A stretch of 64,000 nt of DNA, from positions 4,355,549 to 4,419,548 of the forward strand of contig NC_062990.1 of NCBI RefSeq assembly GCF_023078275.1, given 5' to 3'. The notes beneath the pieces were generated by a model. It saw only the letters and a list, made by a program, of their open reading frames with translations, made no database searches and was not told where the DNA came from. Positions 1 through 12,278 of this stretch are shown one piece after another. Positions within the stretch are counted from its first letter, which is position 1. The number at the start of each line of letters is the position of its first letter. The position numbers were made by a program, and so were the translations under genes. Source of the DNA: Leguminivora glycinivorella. Taxonomy: Eukaryota; Arthropoda; Insecta; Lepidoptera; Tortricidae.

Positions 1-150
1 CAGAGCTACGAATTGACGTGATTTTATAAGTGGAGATAATTGAAGTGATGGAGTGACATAGGCTACTTTTTGTCTCTTTCTACCCCTCCCCCCACTTACC
101 TAAAATAGAAAGTGGACGTTTGTACGGAGCGTTCCGCAATTTTACACAAT
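1..150 (+). repeat. Interspersed repeat F1 (partial)
   Basis: Has the F1 core: gaattgacgtgatttta, agtggagata, gtgacataggctactttttg. F1 ends GCCGCGGGCAAA and begins ATAAATGGGAAAGTGTG in fuller copies. Confidence 0.7.
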
Positions 151-745
151 AAACTATGACTGAAACACACTCTTCTATACCATTCATTGACTGGAGTAAC
201 CACGCTATTACAAAGTTGAACATCAAACGGAGTTTCTAATTAAATCTGGCCTGATTAATGTATTCAGTGCCGAGTTGCCTTTGTATGGAGCTAAATGAAG
301 ATTCGGTATAAGTGATATAACGTTTAATTGTAGATGCAGGATATTTGCATGTGGATTCTATGAGCAGCATGACTAATATTGCCCGTGTAGTGACGGGTTG
401 AGAATTTCACCCATTTCTGTCAGTGGGTGTCGTAGAAGTCAACTGTGGTTAAATTGTAGGCGAGAGGCTGGCAACCTGTCATTGCAATGTCACAATTTCA
501 TATTGTTTCAACCCCTTATTTGCCAGAGTGCCACTGTAAGTTGAGTGGCTTCATTTGGTCTGCCTACCGCTTTATGAGTGGCAACATTGTAGTCTCATCA
601 CTTTCAAATCAGTATGTGTGAGAAAACAAGACGACACTAAGATGTCGCCACTTTTCAATTTCTACTCTTTTTGGTCAGACTGTACCTGCCCAAAAAAGAT
701 ATTGGCCTCAAGAGACACAAGCCACTTTTTCCGACCCTGCCGGCC
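150..745. other. Unassigned, no gene seen
   Basis: Moderately AT-rich, no splice-bounded or conserved frame recognised. Confidence 0.4.
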
Positions 746-747
746 TA

Positions 748-885
748 GCCACGACATTGGTCTAAGCGCGACAGCGGTGAGCGGCAGCCATACGGACGAA
801 TGAAAAGTCCCATCGCTGTGTCTTGTGTCTCGCTCCAATATATGGCCGCCGCTCACCGCTGTCGCGCTTAGACCAATGTCGTGGC
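748..885. repeat. Palindromic MITE-like repeat
   Basis: Perfect 38-bp inverted arms, 748-785 and 848-885, with a 62-bp spacer. Further partial pairing on both sides. Confidence 0.8.
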
Positions 886-1945
886 TGAGCCGTGCGCCGT
901 GTCCTGCCAATAATCGACTTGTAGCGGACGCAGTTCCGCCACTATACGAGACGGTATCTAATCGACCCACAGGGCAGCCACCGATTGATCTTCTTAGGTA
1001 GGCCCTCGTGGCAACGAGATTCTCTTTGGTCATGGTATTATTCATTTATAAACTTGCACTTAAACATAAATATATTATATTGAATGCAGTCATACGTATT
1101 TATTTGCGTACTATTCTATATTCGTATGAGCTGTGTATTATCGAACTGATACTGCCTTCAAACCATCAAAATCAGAGCGTACTCCTGTCAAGAACGCGGA
1201 CACACTTGTAACTCCTTCATGTATTTTAGAAAGTATCTTAGAAGCCTTAGATTACTCAATGGACGACCATGTGACCAATAAACCATAAATCACTGGTCTC
1301 CCCGGACAAAACCCTTTGTTACCTGATCGCCTCTTCCAATTTGTAATACGAGGAAGTTTCGGGAATGTCCCACTTTGTCTGCGCGTCCTTGTCACTCTAC
1401 ACCTTACCAATCATTTAGATGGGTCCATCAACTATTTGTGACGGTCTCAAGAAAAGGAACCACATTTTCGCTTATCATAAGGATTAAGTTTGAGGTATAT
1501 TGATACGAATAAGCTGTTAGCGCTTCATTATGCTTTAGCGACAATGTGGTAATGTGTTTTGCTTCAGAATGACACATTTGTTGTTATTATGTATTGTACT
1601 TAGTCTGTCCCATCAGCCTGGACAGACGTGTTTAGTAGATGTTGCATTATGGAAAGGCGTTAAACTAGATTTCAAGAGTTAATCAGCAGGGCTAACATGG
1701 ACGGTTGTCTAATCATTTTTCACCATGTCTGTTACTTTAACTGTTAAAAGTGATGCATGATATGGCAAGTGACATAAACCCGACCATGATACGCCCACAG
1801 GAGACGGTACCTAACCATGGCAACGAGTGACAAAAAAATTGACCGACTCCTATTTCGTAATCGAACTTTTTACACGATATCAACATCAACCCTTCGCGTT
1901 TAAGTTTTTTTTTTCAATGACAGTGTGGTCTTTCTACTGACTGTG
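886..1945. other. Unassigned, no gene seen
   Basis: AT-rich; nothing recognised beyond short runs of T. Confidence 0.4.
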
Positions 1946-3035
1946 TGTTTTTAACCCACGACGCAAAAACGACGGGGTGTTATGAGTTTGACGTATCTGT
2001 CTGTCTGTTTGTCTGTCTGTCTGTGTGTGTGTGTGTGTGTCTGTTTGTGGCATTGTAGCTCCCGAACGGATGAACCGATTCAGGTTTAGTTTTTTTTGCC
2101 TGAAAGCTGAGTTAGTCGGGAGTGCTCTTAGTCTTGTTTAATGAAAATCGGCCTAATACGAAGTCGCGGTCGGGGGTTTTTCAAAATTTTAATATTGTGG
2201 TTATTTAATGGCATGTTTATAAAATACGGGTTATATTATAAAATTATTCTGTTTTATGATTCTAGAGAAATAAAGAGCTCAACTTAATTAACGTTATTTT
2301 TATCCTCCCAGTTTCACGTTACGGATTAACGTTATATTTCAACGTAGCTCCGGTTTCCCAATTAATTTAACTTGTTTTATGCTATCTTGGTATACATGAA
2401 ACTGATGTATAACACCGCATTATTTATACAACTATGAGAAATCCCCTTTGTTTTAAGTTTTATTAATCACTACACTTTACTAAAACAGTGCCTGCCTGTC
2501 TTGTTGTCTGTTTCTTTGTTAGTTCACGATGAGTTAAAAAAAAACTATTTTTTATACGTTTTTCACATATGGATGGAATCCATACTATAAATGGGAAAGT
2601 GTGTGTCTCTGTTTGTTTGTCCGTCTTTTTCGCGGCAAAACGGAGAGACGAAATAACGTGATTTTTTAAGTGGAGATATTTAAAGGGATGGGGACTGCCA
2701 TAGGCTACTTTTTGTCTCTTTCTGACGCAGGCAAAGCCGCGGGCAAATGTTAGTAATTTATAAAGAAGGTTTATTCTTGTAATTTGTTAAGGTTCTGTAA
2801 TAATTCTCACCCTCCTTGCGTTATGCTAAGAACTCCCGACTAACTCAGCTTTCAGACAAAAAAAACTAAATCTTAATCGGTTCATCCGTTCGGGAGCTAC
2901 GATGCCACAGACAGACACACACACACACGCACACACGCGCACACACACACACACACAGACAGACAAACAGGCAAACAGACAGACACGTCAAACTTAATAA
3001 CACCCCGTCGTTTTTGCATCGGGGGTTAAAAATGA
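1946..3035. repeat. Inverted pair of a (TGTC)n-bearing repeat
   Basis: 1946-2135 (+) and 2815-3035 (-) share gacggggtgtta, (TGTC)n/(TG)n, gctcccgaacggatgaaccg and gctgagttagtcgggagt. Between them lie AT-rich DNA and an F1 copy. Confidence 0.8.
2579..2755 (+). repeat. Interspersed repeat F1
   Basis: Full copy from actataaatgggaaagtg to agccgcgggcaaatg. Abundant type in lepidopteran genomes. Confidence 0.8.
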
Positions 3036-3399
3036 GCGCTGCCACGCCAACAAACTGCAGAAGCAGTTTGGCGAGTAACATTAAAATTGTAAAATGTATG
3101 TGTACCTTGAAATAAATAAATTAAAAAAAAACGAAGACCGTAGACCCCCAGTCCTGTTTATACACTAGTGTAACCGGAAGCACGGCTCACCAATCGGCAT
3201 TCGCAGGGTTAACTCGATTTTCCACTTAGCTAAGTGCCCCGCTGCGGGTTAATCACGTGACCTGCGTTTGAACGTGGAGAAAAAAGGTTCGGCTTGAAAG
3301 ACGACGAAAACATGAAAACAACATTTGTTTACTACAGTATACGAATAGTTTAGCGTTGACCGTGGTCAAGGTTGTAAGTGTTAACGGTTTGCGAAGCAC

Positions 3400-4092
3400 C
3401 TTTGCCTTCTCCTCCTTGCGTTCTCCATTCGCCACGGCTCGAGAGAGGGTCTTTGACAACTAATCCCAAGATTTGGCGTAGACCCTCGTTTTTACGAAAG
3501 CTACTGCCATCTGACTAGGCTTGTGCTGTTTCGTTCGTTGATCGGAGCGCTCCGATCTCGTTCAATCGCTCCCACGAACTAGTTCGCTCTTTTAGGTCTT
3601 TGCTCATTTAGTTCAGCCAGACCAGCGACCACTGCTGTCGGAATGATCAGAACGAATGGGACCGAATAGTGTCAAAATGATACGAATAGTCCACAGATTA
3701 CATTCCGGGTCCAAAGGTTGTAAGTAACCGAAGTTTAATATGAAAACTTGACGTTTTTTTGTTGCTCTGCTAATTAGCTCTCGGTCTCGGTCAGCGCAGT
3801 CGCACGCTCGTTCTCGATCCAAACCGCTCGCGCTCGCCGATCCTTTACTGAACTGAATGAGCAAAGACCGATTCTCAGAGCACGGAAAGAGTCAGTTCAT
3901 TTCAGTCATTGATGGGATTTTATTCCTAACAGTTCATAGTTCGTGAACGACACAAGTCACACAAGCCTACATCTGACCTAACCCGAGGGGTAATTATGCC
4001 TCATTGAGATTAGTCCGGTTTCCTCGCAATGTTTTCCTTCACTGAAAATCAACTGGCAAATATCAAATCACATTTCGCAGTCGCACATAAGT
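3400..4092 (-). repeat. tRNA-headed SINE (family T), interrupted
   Basis: The halves 3411-3515 and 3970-4092 together match the body of the SINE at 57.25 kb (CAACTAATCCCAAGA, GGTTTCCTC, TCCTCCTTGCG). Orientation -. Confidence 0.75.
3516..3969. mobile_element. hAT-like MITE, 454 bp
   Basis: Ends TAGGCTTGTG and CACAAGCCTA, flanked by the 8-bp duplication CATCTGAC (3508-3515 and 3970-3977), the hAT signature. Inner inverted repeat gtctttgctcatttagttca/its complement near 3596 and 3848. It interrupts a - strand SINE. Confidence 0.8.
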
Positions 4093-4412
4093 TATGAAAA
4101 ACTCATTATTTTGCTTTTCACGTCACCTGTTAGGAAATGATTATGTTTTTCGCGACATTTACACTGTCGAGTAACGTATTCTAAAACACCAAAAATCATA
4201 GCAGAAGCTAAAGGAACTCGCCATTGTTATTTTAACTAATATCTAAAAGCAAAGGTGTGTTTATGAGGAAACCAAAAACAACGCGGTCAACTAAGACAAA
4301 CAAAAGCAACTTAAGTCCCTACTCTTTAAAAAACATGACATGAGCCTACCAAATATTAGGTGAGATGTATACGTATAGAAACTTGCTTTTGCACGCGGCT
4401 TCGCTCGCGTTA

Positions 4413-5262
4413 GGGCCTACGCTAGCTTACGCGGATTACCCGCAACGGACGCCCGCCTCAAAGAAATTGTATAGACACCGCTAACTGGCGCGGGCGCGTG
4501 CGACGGACGTTAATCCGCGCGGCGGGCGGCGGGTGTCCGCTCCGTGCGCACGCGGCGGGCACACGCTCGCAACTTGTTTCTTGCATTCAGTCGAGCGCCG
4601 CATCGTGCCGCGGATACACGCGCCGGACAGTACAGTTGAGACAATATAATGATCGACACGGAGCGCGTAATATTAGATGTGCAAGCTCAACCAGTATTAT
4701 GGGATATGAGAAATGAATTATATAAAGACAGTAAATTTCACTTTTTAAGGCACTTGTTATGAAAACAATTGTTCTAAACATGTGTAAAAACTTATTTTCA
4801 CTTGTATCGAAATGTACTATTACTTATAGCTATTGCTAGCCTTTCTATGGGTGTTATCGGAACATTGATTCTATAATCATTTTTTTCAAATGCGGCTCTA
4901 ATCTTATGAATAATTCAACAAATGTCTTTGAAGTCATTTTAAGATATCTGTAAAATGCTTTCTCATCTTCTCTCAAAAGCGAAACTTTGGTTACAAATTC
5001 ACTGTTCAGCAACCTATTTTTCAGGAACACGGAGATCTGTCGACGTTTCTGTTTCTGCCGACGTTTTTTCGCCATATAATAAATTATTAAAAAAAACCAT
5101 TATCTAGCGGATACGTCTGTACACACTGTGAACCAAAATTATACTGGTAGCGCTAAGTTAGGCGTGCGCCCGTCGCGGACTCGCTGGCCCGCGGCGGGTG
5201 TCCGGAGCGGGACCCGCGAGCGTGCGCACGCGGCGGGCGTCCGCGTAAGCTAGCGTAGGCCC
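4413..5262 (-). mobile_element. PIF/Harbinger-type element, internally deleted
   Basis: Perfect 23-bp inverted ends beginning GGGCCTACGCTAGCTTACGC, flanked by a TTA duplication at 4410-4412 and 5263-5265, the 3-bp TWA target of PIF/Harbinger. Ends are GC-rich with extra internal repeats of GCGGCGGGTGTCCG type. It sits inside a copy of the interspersed repeat whose halves are 4386-4412 and 5263-5400. Confidence 0.85.
4854..5075 (-). pseudogene. Harbinger transposase N-terminal remnant
   Basis: 74 codons reading MAKKRRQKQKRRQ, then LLREDEKAFYRYLKMTSKTF and VELFIRLEPHLKK, matching the N-terminal region of Harbinger-type nucleases. The DDE catalytic part is missing. Its place inside the 4413-5262 element supports the call. 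Confidence 0.65.
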
Positions 5263-5727
5263 TTAAGAGACTAAAAGTAGCCTATGTCACTCTCAATCTC
5301 TTCAACAATCTCCACAAAAGATCTCGTCCGTTCCTCGCTTCGTATTGACGTGAAAGACGACCAAACAAACAGACCCACACTTTCCCATTTATAATATTAA
5401 TAAGGATTGCAATTTTTTTTCTAAGTTATATACATTTGCGTAACTTACAGCTATTAGAATTTTAGTACCTAATCTACATATGTATAGTTATGAATAACTT
5501 CGGAACTAAATGACCTGCAGACTTGAAATTTTGGATTTTAAGTATGTGATTATAGTTTACTGGATGACGAAAATGTCTGCGTTCTGGTCTTATCTAGAAG
5601 TTCTCATATAGGGGCCTGAAAATGTGGCGAAATGGTTCCAGTAAAAGATGGTACGGCAGTGTTTACTCCGCGCTCGACTTGGCGGGGGCACTGCCGTGAA
5701 TTTTTAACGTATATCAAAGTTACAATG

Positions 5728-6248
5728 AGGTCATTTTTAGGGTTCCGTAGTCAACTAGTTTCGCCATGTCTGTCTGTCTGTCCGTCCGTCCGTCCGTCCG
5801 CGGATAATCTCAGTAACCGTAAGTACTAGAAAGCTGAAATTTGGTACCAATATGTATATCAATCACGCCAACAAAGTGCAAAAGTTTTATTAGGGTACCC
5901 CCCCTACATGTAAAGTGGGGGCTGATATTTTTTTTCATTCCAACCCCAACGTGTGATATATTGTTGGATAGGTATTTAAAAATGAATAAGGGTTTACTAA
6001 GATCGTTTTTTGATAATATTAATATTTTCGGAAATAAACGCTCCTAAATGAAAAAAAAGTGCGCCCCCCCCCTCTAACTTTTGAACCATATGTTTAAAAA
6101 ATATGAAAAAAATCACAAAAGTAGAACTTTATAAAGACTTTCTAGGAAAATTGTTTTGAACTTGATAGGTTCAGTAATTTTTGAGAAAAATACGGAAAAC
6201 TACGGAACCCTACACTGAGCGTGGCCCGACACGCTCTTGGCCGGTTTT
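5728..6248 (-). repeat. Interspersed repeat F2 (GGCCAAG...GGTTCCGTAG)
   Basis: Left end agggttccgtag with (TGTC)n, right end tacggaaccctacactgagc and cttggccggttttt. Reverse of the 18.8 kb copy. Confidence 0.75.
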
Positions 6249-6249
6249 T

Positions 6250-7984
6250 CACATGACGAAATGTTGATAGTAATTTTCGGTTGTAGCGCAGTATTTCTTA
6301 TGCTTAGCTAAGTTTCGTAGGACTGCGCCGGGACCCGTAGCAAGTTTTTCTTAGTTTGAGACGATAATATTTCGTAGAAGGCGGACGAACAAGAATCACT
6401 TGACTTTTTTATAACAAGCTTTTATTCAACTTGCCTTGTTAGTATGTTAGTGTGCGTCAAAACGTAGAAGCTAAATTTGAACCACTTCTCGGTTTCCGAT
6501 TGAGCGGACATATGTAAATCACGAGACAATGCAATATTATGGTATCATGGAGCTGATCTGATGATGGAGCAAAAAGGTGGTCATAGGAACTGTCATGAAA
6601 CGTCGTATCCCCACCGAGTAAGGGGTTTTTAGAAACGTCTTGGAGAGCAGTAGATGACTGTTAAAGGAAAGGTACAGTCGGTGATAAAAGCTTGTGCCAA
6701 AAATGAATTTTTTGCAAAAAACTTATTACCTATCACTAGTTTATTTGGTGAAAGAAATAATACGTTCTTGTAGGTGTGAAGAAAAATAAGAACGCACACC
6801 CCCCACTGGGTTACTTACCTACTATGACCAAAAATAAATACATACATTATTAGTGAAGTTTTTGCTATCGACTAACATATTCTTAAACATCAAAAAGTCA
6901 TGATCATGATAGTCTCTGGCGTCACAAAGTCGCAAAAATACGTTTAAAAAAGTAAACAAGGACCTAGTCTTTTATATACTCTGATGGTTTTGTGCTATTA
7001 TTATATTGTATGTATTGTACTGCACTTTCTTATATACCTCTATATTATGGTTCCGGAATTCCCATGTCCCACTACAGCTATTAAGCGACGGGAAAACGGT
7101 AATGATATTAGTACGCCTACGTAAAGTCCCGCACTTTTCAGCTTATAGCGTATTTGTATTATTTTTAGCCTTCCCAAATACGACTACGCAGAAAAAGGGG
7201 TTTACGTTTGATTATAACGCCTACGCTATTTGGAATATTTTGTTTAGTAACATTTGACGTAACGACGCGGGCTTTTTATACTTAATTATAATAAGAACAT
7301 TGATATCGGCCTAAAATACGTGGATTTATGTATTTATGGTAAGGTGTTATCTATTAGAATTGTATCTGTTAAGTCCGGTTCGAATCCGATCCAAACCCAT
7401 GAAAATATGGTCCGTAGTAGCCGTATAACTATTTATAAGGTAAATCACACACTAGACTCGATCTCCGTCATACGATTTCTTTCCGTCAAATTTCGGATAG
7501 TGCGTAAATTACAATAGATACCGCTCTTATGATGCAAGAATAAACAAAGTATTTGTAACAACACGAAAATAGTAAATGTACCACCTACATAGTATTTATT
7601 ATATGTATAGGAATACCTTTGGATAAAACACTAGAGATTGATAACGTTTCTAAATTACTAAAATGACACATTTAAGTGTTATACACCCCGCTATTAAGTT
7701 TTATCACGATAAAACGCTTAACGTTTACTATATGTCATTATAGAGGTAAAACTACCGAATGTATATCTACTATGCCTATTTCAAATTGAAATTCAGTATA
7801 ACACTCCTGAATTGTTCTAGCCATAAGCTCTACCATCCATTCCGTATTCAACCCCCTCTCGCCTACTAACCCAACACTACTCCGTTTTAAAAGAATAACG
7901 TCCTAAAACATCCTGTCCCATATAATGTGTCATTCAGGTAGACGCTCGCTTTGGTTCATATTGTTATACAATTCTATTTTAACG
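6250..7984. other. Unassigned, no gene seen
   Basis: AT-rich. A lone B-box-like word near 7377 (ggttcgaatcc) without an A box. Short frames only. Confidence 0.4.
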
Positions 7985-8225
7985 TAAGCACAGTATGATA
8001 AAGAGTACTATCGTACAGTATGGCCATGGCCATTCAAGCTCCCCGCTGAAAGTGCCGCCCACCCCCTCTCGGTTACCTCACGATTACCACCTGTCAAAAA
8101 CGCGAACAGTCGACCTGTCATATCTCACTCATAAAAACATAGTACGCGTTCACCTACACGAGCTTAGACTGTGTGCTAGGAACGCGCCTCTTTCATATAT
8201 TTGATCGCCAGTGTCCAAGGTGCGA
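7985..8225 (+). repeat. Interspersed repeat F3
   Basis: Same sequence, reversed, at 16676-16900. Shared blocks: gtacagtatggcc, cagtcgacctgtcatatctc, aacgcgcctctttcatata. Confidence 0.85.
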
Positions 8226-8339
8226 CGTAAGTATCATGTGACGAGAAAGGAGTTAAGAATGAATATGCTAACGGGAGAAGAAAACCGAGGAAATGGTAGA
8301 TGGACTGTCTGAGAGATGATATGAAACAAAAGCAAGTGA

Positions 8340-8700
8340 TCATAAAAGAGGAAGACTGCGCCGACCGCAAATAACGAGCCACTCTGCTGCGTCTGGTGTG
8401 AGTTGCAGTAGGTCTTCTCTAGCCCCGGTGTATGAGTGCAGAGGGCAGCGTTCGATGATGTAGTCCGTGGTTTGGATCGCGCCGCATTCGCACAAGGCTG
8501 GATCCTTTAACCCCCACTTGTACAAGGTATAATTGCAAAGACCATGGCCCGTTCTGAGTCTGTTAAGACGGCACCATAGTTTTCGGGGAAGGTCAAACCC
8601 TGGGAGCTGGAGTGTGGGGTCCACGATTCCTGAACATGAGTCTGCAGCGGCCCATTCTTCTTTCGTGGAGTATTAAAACCATTCTGTCCCAAATATTAGT
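8340..8700 (-). mobile_element. LINE 3' remnant with CxC zinc-knuckle end
   Basis: The - strand reads PRKLWCRLNRLRTGHGLCNY and ALCECGAIQTTDYIIERCPL, the usual C-terminus of Jockey/R1-type reverse transcriptase proteins. Confidence 0.75.
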
Positions 8701-8774
8701 TCGTATCTTCATACGAGTATTATCGTAAAATAAAAGGTGAGATTTGTCGAATTCGCGCGACATCATGAATGACA

Positions 8775-10224
8775 CTCTAATCTTGTTACGTCTATTCGTA
8801 TCTAGGTTAGTTTTGATGCGTTTTCAGAGATAAATGCCGGTAGTGAGTGAGATTAAATGGAAACCGTTGGGTATGGATAATGGATTGGCAGTTTGGGGAC
8901 ATATTGTTGCTAAAATGATCGGTCTATTCCGATAATTCAATAAAGGTAGGCCAAGCTCAATTATTTAATTTACTTTGTTAATTGCCCTTTGCGATTTGCG
9001 GCTTGAATAAATGTTATCTATAATTATTTCTATCAGTATATCTCTATAGTTAATGTTGGGGGCATACGCTAGAAATTGGACAGAGATAAGACGGCTGTCT
9101 GTCATCTGTAACAAGGAATAAGTGCGAAAGTGACGCATAAAGTGACAAGTGACAAGAATACGACTAGTATATATATGTTATGGACTAAGTGACAAATCGG
9201 GCACTATGCATAATGCCCGAGCATTATGATTAATGCGCATTATGAGTGGGCAGTTTGATAATAAGTTAATAACTATTCAAATAATTAAATTACCCCCGAT
9301 AATGCCCATCCTATATTGGGCAAAGTAATAATAACACCGAGTAGCTGAATGATCTGTTGCCACAGCAAAGTCAAAATGTCACCAGCCTCTCTCTTCTAGT
9401 CCACAATTGAACCCATATACCACAGTCGACGTTTAGGGGAGGAAAAGTGTGGTGAAATTTATGGCCCTACGCAACACGGGCAAAAATAAGCAGTTTTTGT
9501 ATAAAAATTCATTAGACAATAGTACATTACATCAGAGGCCGGGAAAATGAGGATTTCCGGCCAAGTGGGTATATACGGATAGGGATACGAGGCCGGGAAT
9601 CCGTTTTCACGCCGAGGCATGTATAGTGCTTTTCTCAAACATACAATGAAATAAAATAAAATGCTCTAAAGGACAATATTTTATAAAAAAAAGTTACTTT
9701 GCAGGCCTAGGCCTAAAAAATAATATGAAATCCCTTTACAGTCCTCTCGAGTTGTTGCGCCCAAAAAGCGATACTTCCCAGCCCATTTTAAGGAACGTAA
9801 AGACAATATTTCATTGCATGTTTGAGAAAAGTAATTTTACGATAACATGTCAAGTTGCACAAATAAAATATCCTTCGTCCTTTCAAAAATGTATTCCGCA
9901 AGCTTCGATAATCTAAGGACTCCTACAAGATAGGTACTTACTTCAAAGTGACCCCATTCCTACTTCAGTCACCTCGTTTCACCAACAATTGCTCGTGTAA
10001 CATTACACTTAAGTACACATATCGTGGGACATTACACAACCATTAGCTAAGTGCGGACACTCCATTACATGGCTATTAAAAATTATCGGCTATCAGTTTA
10101 CCTAATTGCCCTGAACGAAGTTCGCAACGCATGTGAAGTGATGATATAAGTGGTGATAATGTTGTAAAATCATCATCATTCTCTTGTCCCAAAACCCACC
10201 TTTTTTTTAAACCCAAGTCTTACT
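8775..10224. other. Unassigned, no gene seen
   Basis: AT-rich; repeated ATAATGCCC words near 9200-9310 and a gaggccgggaa motif pair near 9535 and 9590. Confidence 0.4.
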
Positions 10225-10420
10225 TGGTAGATATTCCACGAATTCGCACGAAGCGCTTTGCTTCTTCTTTTCTTATGCGCACTGCTAAGGAGTGGAATTC
10301 CTTGCTGGCGTATTTCCGAGCTCATATAACCCGGCAATCTTCAAATCAAGGATGAAAAGTCATCTTCTGAGCGAGCTCACTTCATCGTATGCCAAGAGTA
10401 AGCCGATTTATAATAATAAT
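10225..10420 (+). mobile_element. LINE reverse transcriptase tail
   Basis: Decayed frame with FLMRTAKEWNSLLA and a downstream SSLHRMP part; matches the RTAKEWNSLP-type end found reversed at 35.2 kb. Confidence 0.65.
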
Positions 10421-12131
10421 TTTTAAAAAAGTCACGGGATAAGCGCAGCATGTCTACTTGCATACACCTCTATCGCCCGTGATCTCATCATTAACTTGCT
10501 TTTGTTTCATATCATGTTACACAGTCCATCTTATGTAATTTTTTGAAACTTTTAACTGTCTTTGACTTTAGTCCTAAAATTTACAATTTAAATAGCCATT
10601 CTGAAATACGTTATAATTACTATGTCTGATTGTTTCGACCTAGTCCCTTGTAATTTTAACAAAGGTTATCCAATAGTTATTGAAGAACAACCCTCAGCTA
10701 ATACAATTATCCTTGAGGTTCCTTATTGATCCCTTTTAGGACGAGGTTACATAGAAAATCGTATTTGGCGGTCTCGAATAATCCATTGTAGTGTTAATGT
10801 TTGATGTTTCTGAAACCCAATTTATCAGGTCGTGTATTCTTATAGCTATAAGAATTTTGCTTCTAGGGCCACACTTCACCTAAGAAAAAAACAGTTTTAG
10901 ATATAAATTAGGAGCTCCTAGCCGTAATCGAAACCAGTGACCCTAGCTGCTAGTTCAGGAACGTCTTTAAACATCTTATTTGTCTATGAACTTCATACAA
11001 AAATAGGCCCTTTTAAGACACTCTTAATTACTAGAGTGAAGTTGATATGGCTTGCAGAATCTTACATTTAAATACCATTGCAGATGGTAAGACCGTCTAA
11101 AGAACTTTTGTCGCTTCTAACTCTTGCGTTTGTTCAGTTCTCACTTACTTACTCCTCGGTTAAACAGAGTCTTGGTCGTCTCAGGGTTTTATTTTACCTT
11201 TCTGAAAGTTCAACTTGTCTGACCACTGTGCTGACCACAAACCATTCATTTCATTAGATAGAGAGGTAACTATATGCATTTGGCGTTTATCTTTATAAGA
11301 TTGATATCGGCAGGAAACAAAATTTTCGTTTTCGTTCGTAGTCCCTCGGTAACTTGATGCCGAATTGACGATGGACCAAAACACTTTGCAGGGACTTGGC
11401 CCAATTTGGACGAAATTACCTTTTTCAGGTAGGAGGCGTATGCCCGTGTGGGGTCAACAGATTAAAAATGTAAAAGAAACGCCCTCGGCCTCATGGGGTA
11501 AAAGATTGTTTCAATATCGAATGACTAAAAATACACTGGTGGAATTGATTGTGTTTTTAATTTAGCTTCCTGTTCGCGACTTGTTTTGTCCGGGTGAATT
11601 GATTCGGTGTCAGAATAATTTGTTATTTGTGTACGTAACATCGTTATTGTTTTTGTTAAAACAATACTCTTTGGACGATAGAGCACCCTAGACAGATGGT
11701 GGCTATCTCCACTATTCTGTCACTAGCAAAAACTGGTTGTGGTAATAACTGGGGATATTATGAGACATCTATAACGTAATGCGTCAGTCAGCAATAGACG
11801 CTTCGATGATTATATTATTGAATATAAGTGATTTGTATACCTTAATTACCTAACTGAATGCCGAAATTTTAAGTGTCAATACTGTTCCTAAGTATACCTA
11901 AGTACCTACCTCACGCAAAAGCGTCGATTCTTTCGGTTTAGCACAACTTGCTTTCTCGAGGGGGAGTCCATACATTAAGCGCGACATCAACTATGGACTC
12001 GAGTCGAAACCGCCTGTTGTGCAAACCATACAAAATACAAAATTTTGCTCCTAAAATTTTGCGAAGTGCCAAAAATTTTTTCCGGAAAAAACTGTGACCC
12101 TTTTAATAATTTTAACTTCATTTGTCCGCAG
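10420..12131. other. Upstream of first visible Cbl exon
   Basis: Should hold intron of Cbl. I looked for the four-helix-bundle codons preceding TLVPWK and did not find them. Confidence 0.4.
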
Positions 12132-12278
12132 CACCCTGGTCCCCTGGAAGCTGTTCCGAGAGGAGCTGAACAACGTGCACCCAATATCATCCGGCTTGGA
12201 AACCATGGCTCTCAAGACCACCATCGATCTCACCTGCAACGACTTCATATCTAATTTCGAGTTTGATGTCTTTACTAG
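12132..12278 (+). CDS. Cbl: Cbl exon a: end of four-helix bundle linker and EF-hand
   Basis: Starts with the third base of a codon after a cag acceptor and ends in AG before gtaagt. It encodes TLVPWKLFREELNNVHPISS and, further on, the calcium-loop segment DLTCNDFISNFEF, with the Asp, Thr, Asn and final Glu ligands of the CBL EF-hand all present. The preceding exon is not in view. Confidence 0.95.

Larger units (their letters stand above)
4386..5400 (-). repeat. Interspersed repeat F1, split by Harbinger element
   Basis: F1 ends at 4386-4412 (cgcggcttcgctcgcg) and 5263-5400 (aaaagtagcctatgtcac onward), separated by the TTA-flanked insert. Confidence 0.8.

Noticed and set aside
662..1045. 127-codon - strand frame
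   Set aside because: Its repeated HDIGLSATAVSGG segments are the two arms of the palindrome 748-885.
7370..7400. Lone B-box word ggttcgaatcc as a tRNA or SINE
   Set aside because: No A box at the right distance and no cloverleaf could be drawn.
10420..12131. Missing N-terminal Cbl exons
   Set aside because: No stretch matching the four-helix bundle was found on the + strand; most likely they lie before base 1.
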